A DNA stretch of 64,000 nt. It comes from Marasmius tenuissimus. Lineage: Eukaryota > Basidiomycota > Agaricomycetes > Agaricales > Marasmiaceae. The first letter of the stretch is position 1. Each line of letters starts with the position of its first letter. The DNA is taken from positions 496,001 to 560,000 of the forward strand of contig JAQOTA010000069.1 of the NCBI GenBank assembly GCA_029532415.1. Direction: 5' to 3'. The notes below the pieces were generated by a model. The model was not told where the DNA came from and searched no databases. It worked only from the letters and a program-made list of their open reading frames with translations. A program made the position numbers and the translations under genes. Below, piece by piece: positions 58,478 through 64,000 of this stretch.

Positions 58478-60389
58478 ATGTCGTTGTTCCAACTACCAGC
58501 CGCGACTCGTCAGTCTGAGTCTTTTACACCTCCGACTCGGCCACCATCCACTCGGCCACCATCCACTTCAAGGCCGCCATCCACTCCAATGCCACTGAGA
58601 CCAACGGCGGCTCAACTTAGAGCTTCTCCCGGCGAGTCATACTCGTACCCATTCGGAACGCCAACAGGACCTCCACCCCCTGCTATGCCCATTACAACCA
58701 CTACTCCCCGACTCGAACCAGTCGACCACCAACGCACCGACGCATTCGACCTGGCAGATTCATTCGACAGTCGAAACCTCAGTTATGAGGGCTTCGGTGC
58801 AAACGATGATGCAGTAAGTCTTCAACATACTAAAAAAAATTGAAGCAAATTGACTCACATCCATAACAGGGCTGGAATGAAGATTTGGGCGGTTTCGAAA
58901 ACGAAACTCTGCCTGTCACTGCAAGCCCTCCTTCTCCTCTGCAGACATCGAGAGTTATCACTCCTCCTCCAGCCGTTACTATGGGCGGTCATATGGACGT
59001 TAATCTTCGATTGCGATTGGAGGAAATGGCGAGAGATAGTGAGCTAACAGAGAGGCAGAGGAAACGAGTTGTGACTGTGGCATCCGTAAGTCCCACTGTC
59101 TGGATAACAATATCGAGCGATACTGAACCCATCATGGTGAAGGTTCCGTCAATGTTGGGTGAGGATGTGCCGCAGTCGATCACTCTGATGATCGCTATGA
59201 GCATGGCATCCTATTTTGAAGACCTGAATGAATCCAAGAAGAACGACAAGGAACTCGGGGGATTCCAAGCAGTGTTGAAGGAAATGAACTCAACTTTGGA
59301 AAAAAACTTTCGCTTCAATAGCGATCAAGATGTTTGTGTTCATGTTTTGGCAGCCGCAATGTGTACTCACCAGACACAATAGGCTGATATTCGCGCTTTA
59401 CTTCGTTACCAAGTATGGGATCCATATCGTCTGAACCATAGGGAGGGTCTGGAAGAGTCGGTTTTAGTGAGTCGAAATCGGCTCTAACATGATAACGTAC
59501 TGACTGACATGGCTCGCACATTTCAGAAATATATTGTGAAGAATGCGGACGCACTTGGTTTTGCGCATGTTGCAAAACGACCTCACCGTGTGTTACTTCT
59601 GCGGAAGGAGATAGGCGAGAAGGCGAGACAAGTTCGAAACACATTGAGACAGCAGGTTAGTGGTGATATTAGCGTAAGGAGAGCAATAGTGCACTGCTTA
59701 ACAATGTTCTAGGTCCGAGATAGTGTCGACATCCAGAAAGTGGTGCCCCTTCAAACCTTTGTGAGCCAACTCGGACCAAAATATGTGTACCCGGGAGCGG
59801 AAGGGTATACCAGCAACGCCGTCACACTAAAGATGGTGATGATGGTAAGGATCTGTGTCAAAGTTGATTCAAGTGAGTGCTTACCAAGGCTATATTTCAG
59901 CGACATTTCGTCGTCAACAATCCGGACATTGTTTGGGCAGATGAAGAGTCTGCGCATTCACCAGAAGCTGATGGCGAACCGGTCCAAAAGAGGGCTAAGA
60001 AGACAAATAATACAAAGGCCGCAGGAGGTCGTGTTGTAAAGGGTCAAGATTTCTGGAGTTTGTTTGATAGGTTTATGAACGACAAGGTAAAAGAGTTGGG
60101 ACACAAGATCGCGGAACCACAATGGAGAAGGTCAGTGATTGTCTGATCCTGAGAGATTGGTGATTCACTCACGTAGGATATTCCCAGCTACATCGCGGAG
60201 CTCTGCGAAGCCGACAGGACACAGTTCCCTGGCAGACTGACTGCGGGACAGGCAAAGGACGCGAAAAAGAGAAAAGTGACGCCCTCAACTGCCATGATGT
60301 CAGGTGTGGATTCGCATAGGCATGCAGAGCAGAACGGGCAAGACCATATCGGACGCACTGGTGGATTCTTGGGCACAGTACTTTCTTGA
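58478..60389 (+). CDS. Unrecognised Pro-rich/basic protein (block gene D)
   Basis: About eight exons, from MSLFQLPAATRQSESF (58478) to GGFLGTVLS,stop (60387-60389). The N-terminus is Pro/Ser/Thr-rich with PPST repeats. A helical domain begins VNLRLRLEEMARDSELTERQ and continues through PQSITLMIAMSMASYFEDLN, ALGFAHVAKRPHRVLLLRKE, EKARQVRNTLRQQVRDSVD and FVSQLGPKYVYPGAEGY. The tail is basic (PVQKRAKKTNN; AKDAKKRKVTP), nuclear-signal-like. The arrangement (LT-x2-QR-x2-V; VR-x2-LRQ; later HFVVNNPDIVW) resembles proteins often seen beside transposons in mushroom genomes; that link is inference. The acceptor for the last exon (CAG at 60187-60189) was chosen because it gives SYIAELCEADR in frame. Confidence 0.55.
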
Positions 60390-60904
60390 TACGTATTCTA
60401 GGGTATGAATTAATCAGACAGAATTTCTCGAGTTGGGATGAACAGACGCGTCTTTGTTTGTTGGTGTCATGAGCAAACGCGTTTGGCACGTGCTGGAAGC
60501 TTATGTCATCTTGAGCAATTTTCACTTGTCGCCTTCATGGAGACCATCGCTGTTCAACGTTCATCGACGACGGTCTGTCTCTGTGCTTATTCCGCCTCCC
60601 TCATCTAACCTTGCTAGTCCTACAGGCCGAATGACAGAACCGACATAACAAGTCTTGACGAGAGAATGAAGGTGAAGGTAAATGAGGAAACAGAGAGGCG
60701 GAAAGAACATACGTGAGGTTGTAAGGGAGGGAGTTGAGACCGCGGTTCGTGTTATTCTGCTCCTCAGCTTACCCTGCTCATTCGACAAGCCCTAGCTTTG
60801 TTGGTGAGCATATCGAGACCGTCAAACCTGCCGGTATCGCAGCCAGCACTGTACTACTTCAAGGCGCATTCAAGAACGAAGGCCGCTTTTTCAACGACTC
60901 CGTG

Positions 60905-61240
60905 CAAGACTCAAGTCGACACCTCCACATCCTCAGCTCGAATACCTCAGTCTCAAGTGGCGAGCTCTGCGTAATGTCACCAGAATACCTCAAGTTGCGC
61001 CTCAAATGCAAGTCTCAAGTCTCAAGGATGAATTCCTAATGCCTCAAGACTCAAGTACAAATGCCTTATGAATGCCTCAATTCACTAGTTGCAAGTTGAA
61101 GTCGTTATTCAAAGTTGCAAGTCGGACATGCCTCAAGCTCTCGGATGTCAAGTCGTGAACGCAGTGCCAAGAACTCAAGTCGAACCCTCAAGTCGAGTCA
61201 AGAACTGCCTTCAAACCCTCTAGTTGAACCCTCAAGTTGT
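60905..61240 (+). repeat. Irregular TCAAGT-rich repeat region
   Basis: Nine copies of TCAAGT in one orientation, at about 60911, 60953, 60990, 61015, 61051, 61148, 61175, 61188 and 61232, often within CCTCAAGTCG. Variants such as CTCAAG and GCAAGT lie between them. The spacing is irregular (13-97 bp), so it is not a simple tandem repeat. A given hexamer would be expected about 0.1 time in this length. Confidence 0.75.
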
Positions 61241-62130
61241 GCGGCTCAGCTCAAGCTCTAGGCTCAGGTTGAACCAAACACCCATCAAGGCGCGAACTTT
61301 TGTCGGGTACGTCGCCTTATCCACTTCATCTGCAGACACCACTGACACTGAATTTTGCAGAACTTTCGAACTAACTTCGTAATGTTGTCCAAGCTCATCT
61401 TTCAATTCTCATTACTGATATTTTTTGTACAGGTCGCCAACATTCACTGGCCATTTTCGTAGCGTACTTTTACATGTACAAATTCTGTACTGCTCGAATG
61501 ATATAAATTGTGCTTTTCCATAATGGGCAACTGTTCTAAAAGGAAGTCGTGACGACAATTTACCCGGTCGTCGCCTACCGCATCTGGGACCATCTGGGAT
61601 GAAACCCGAATCGAGAATTGGTGTTCCCCCCCAACGGAGACGGAATTTGAATTTCGGTTTTACGTCTTTTACACGAGTTGGATCAGGTTTCTGTCCGACA
61701 CTGGTCCTTTCAGATTTTCCCTGTACAAACCGTCCGGCTGTGTAGACGATTGCAACTTGAAAGCGGCGTTCGTTCCTTTGTCTTCACCCTCTTTCACGGT
61801 TCGTAGGTTTGATGCTCATGGACCCTGTGAATATTGTCACAGCTATGAGGACAAAGGCGACAGTCAAAGGGAGCATCGAAAGGATTCTCAAAGACAAAGA
61901 CAAAGCTTTATGGTGCGTCCCTGGGAAAGCGACGAAGGACACCGTGAAGCCACTGCATGCTGCTAGCACATCTTTAACGCGTTCGATGGCTTCCTCAGAC
62001 GCGACTTGATCGACGGGCTTCAACAACCCGTATACAGCGACAAGAAAACACAGGATATATGGGGGAAAATATTATGGGTAAGATACACAAAGATACAGAA
62101 GTCGCAAAAAAAAAGAAGTCGAACACACTA
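61241..62130. other. Intergenic region between repeat zone and NOP58
   Basis: About 0.9 kb. Overlapping open frames on both strands near 61757-62026 have no recognisable motif. No gene is called. Confidence 0.45.
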
Positions 62131-64000
62131 CTATGCCTCTGACTTCTTTTTCTTTTTCTTCGGCTGTTCCTCGCCGTTGGCTGCAGCCTTAGCAGCCTTT
62201 TTCGCCGCCTTTCTTGCCTTTCGTTCCTCTTCCGTCTCCTAGCATGAGGGGTTAGTACGGTGAACGTTGTAGAGGTCAAAAACACGAACCTTGGGTGTAT
62301 CCTCCTCAACCTCGCCATTGGCTTCGCTTTCTCTCCTCTTCCGTTTCTTCTCCTTCTTCTCCTTCTTGCTCTCCTCACCGTCAACATCCATCGCGTTTTC
62401 GGCAGCCTCCTTCTCAGCCTTCTTCCTCGCCTTCTTCTCCTCCTTGGCCTTCTTCTTCTCATCCTTCACCTCCAGCACCACCTTAATAGCGGTCTCCATC
62501 GGGGTCTCTCGCTGCGTTGAGACAAAGTCGTTTTGAGTGTTGTAGGTCTTGGTCTCGCCCGTCATCTCGAACTTCTGCTGTTGCTTCCTATCCGCATTGG
62601 CGAACCGTCTGACACCTGCTGCGTCATCCGAGTACTCGAGTGCACGTAGACGTGATTCGAGTTTTGCTCGGTGGGCGATGCCTATTGAGGGTGCTTCCGG
62701 CTCTGACTTGTCGTCAGCGTCGGCAAGAGCGTCGACACGTATCGAAAGCGCGGCTTTCGTTGCAACCATACGAGCCATCTAGGACCCGCGGTTCAGTGTC
62801 GAGTTCAGAAACACGGTGCGTTGAGAAAGCTCACCTTTCCCTTCAGTTTCGGTGGTGCTTGACCAATGAGCGATGCCTGAATCGTGTTTCGTCAGTGAGC
62901 TGTCGGTGTTTGGGGGAAACTCAAGACGTCTTACATGGTAGATCAACCCGTACTTGGGTGTATCGTGCTTCGTCTTCAGTGCTCTGAACAACGCCTTCTC
63001 AGCTCCTAGGATTTGCACGGTACTGGCCGGGTGCTTCGCCAAGCTCATCAAGCTTCCGGCATGGCTGATAAGCCGTGCACCGACGAGCTCGCCAACCAAA
63101 GCGGTCAGGTTTGGTGCGATAGCGTTCATACGATTGCGGAGGTACTCCGATAGCTGCGATCGGTATTCTGATATTGAGATGACCTGATCGCATAGGGACT
63201 GTATGTGGGCCATATCGGAGTCGGAGATTTCGGTACCCATAGATATTTCGGCGGCGGCCTTGAGGACGGCTTCAAGGTCTTCAGGGAGGATGGAAGCGAG
63301 GTCTGTTGATGATGCGTTTGTGCGGAAGCCTGGAAGTGACGTATGAGAATCTGGAAGGGTTCCGGAAAGGAGACAGCGCGACGAACCTATGGCTTTGATG
63401 ACTTTTGCGTAGGCATTATTGTCGACGATGATTTTGGCCATCTCAGGGAAGTGCCAGCCATACCATTCCTGCGGGGTAGGTGAAGTATGAATAGGTGCCC
63501 CTCGACCCCTCGAGAAGCTGGACCTACCTTCACTCTCATGGCATAGATGTTTATTTCCTTGTCCAAATCGTCCAACAGTGCTATCGCTTGTACCACCATG
63601 GTGTCGACCTTGTCGGGCGAGAATTTGATTTTGAATCTGTAGTTCGAGTGAGAAGCCGAAAAGAGATCCGCAGGCGAGCACTGACCTCGATAGCGAGTGA
63701 CCGAGACCCAAGCTCATGGTAGCCAAGTCCTTTGGATCGAGCCCATCCAATAGGGCAGCGAGTTGATGTCGGATACCTCTCCATATTTCCTCGTATTCGC
63801 TGTCGGCTTTGACGCTGATACTAAGCTTCTTGGATATCGACTTCCCTGTGAAATAAAACGGTCAAGGGATCTAATATTACAGCGTAGAGGAGAACGAACC
63901 TAAATGTTTATCCACAACCAATAATGACTCTTTGCCCTTTCCTTTCCCAACAACTTCGTCCGAGAGGAACTGTTTCAGGCCAGGACCCAGCTTGCCCTCT
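62131..64000 (-). CDS. NOP58: Box C/D snoRNP core protein NOP58, C-terminal majority
   Basis: The gene continues beyond the window; the 5' end is missing. Exons seen: 64000-63900, 63845-63686, 63636-63528, 63468-63387, 63329-62935, 62876-62835, 62778-62290, 62238-62131. It shows the NOP N-terminal domain end ([20 protein letters not shown]), [20 protein letters not shown], the coiled coil and Nop domain ([82 protein letters not shown]), and a Lys/Glu-rich KKE tail ending [12 protein letters not shown]58 with NOP56, fibrillarin and SNU13 forms box C/D snoRNPs for rRNA 2'-O-methylation in the nucleolus. The GA-IGSR-type RNA-binding helices are intact in the visible part. Confidence 0.95.

Noticed and set aside
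48499..61740. Terminal inverted repeats for the four-gene block
   Set aside because: Compared by eye on both flanks without a convincing pair. Element ends are therefore not annotated.
62006..62542. Leucine/phenylalanine/serine-rich plus-strand open frames opposite NOP58
   Set aside because: They are the antisense of the Lys/Glu-rich KKE tail, whose codons read as hydrophobic residues on the other strand.
1..64000. CRISPR arrays, tRNA or rRNA genes
   Set aside because: No regular spaced repeats and no convincing tRNA arms were seen. CRISPR would not be expected in a fungal nuclear genome.

Overview
This 64-kb window reads as nuclear DNA of a mushroom-forming basidiomycete (Agaricomycetes). 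Genes are dense and mostly intron-rich. Introns are about 45-70 nt with GT...AG ends, many neighbouring genes are divergent with short shared promoters, and there are very short exons (8-21 nt). The gene content fits this group: expanded F-box proteins, an arrestin-like protein, MYND zinc-finger proteins and DDE-type DNA transposon genes. No species is claimed. No tRNA, rRNA or CRISPR array was seen.

Layout. 0-7 kb: 3' end of QCR2, two tandem copies of a short-chain dehydrogenase/reductase (SDR) gene, and a large-subunit catalase. 8-13.5 kb: a small one-pass membrane protein, an F-box-like gene inside the left arm of an inverted duplication, and coatomer epsilon. 14-21 kb: a divergent cell-wall pair, a KRE6/SKN1-type GH16 protein and a multi-pass GT2 polysaccharide synthase, sharing a 181-bp promoter. 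22-24.5 kb: a DUF202 membrane protein and a CAF16-type ABC protein. 24.5-29.5 kb: a plastic segment with a decayed type III PKS 3' end, the right arm of the inverted duplication with the second F-box copy, an intact type III PKS and a wax-synthase-like remnant. 29.7-42.8 kb: housekeeping genes, namely the PP1 inhibitor YPI1, RSA4/NLE1, an aldehyde dehydrogenase, proteasome beta-2 (PUP1), a MUB1/SamB-like MYND protein and an arrestin-like protein. 43-48.5 kb: two related F-box genes (the second frameshifted) and a small MYND protein. 49.5-60.4 kb: a four-gene block with a transposase-like gene carrying an N-terminal zinc finger and three unrecognised multi-exon genes, in the order minus, plus, minus, plus. 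It is followed by a region enriched in the hexamer TCAAGT. 62.1-64 kb: NOP58, cut by the window end.

The housekeeping genes do unrelated jobs: respiration, COPI traffic, ribosome assembly, snoRNP, proteasome and PP1 control. Two local groupings look functional: the GH16/GT2 cell-wall pair, and the block at 49.5-60.4 kb, which is the best candidate for an undescribed multigene mobile element. Exon boundaries were worked out by hand from splice consensus and frame. Lengths quoted for spliced proteins come from those models.
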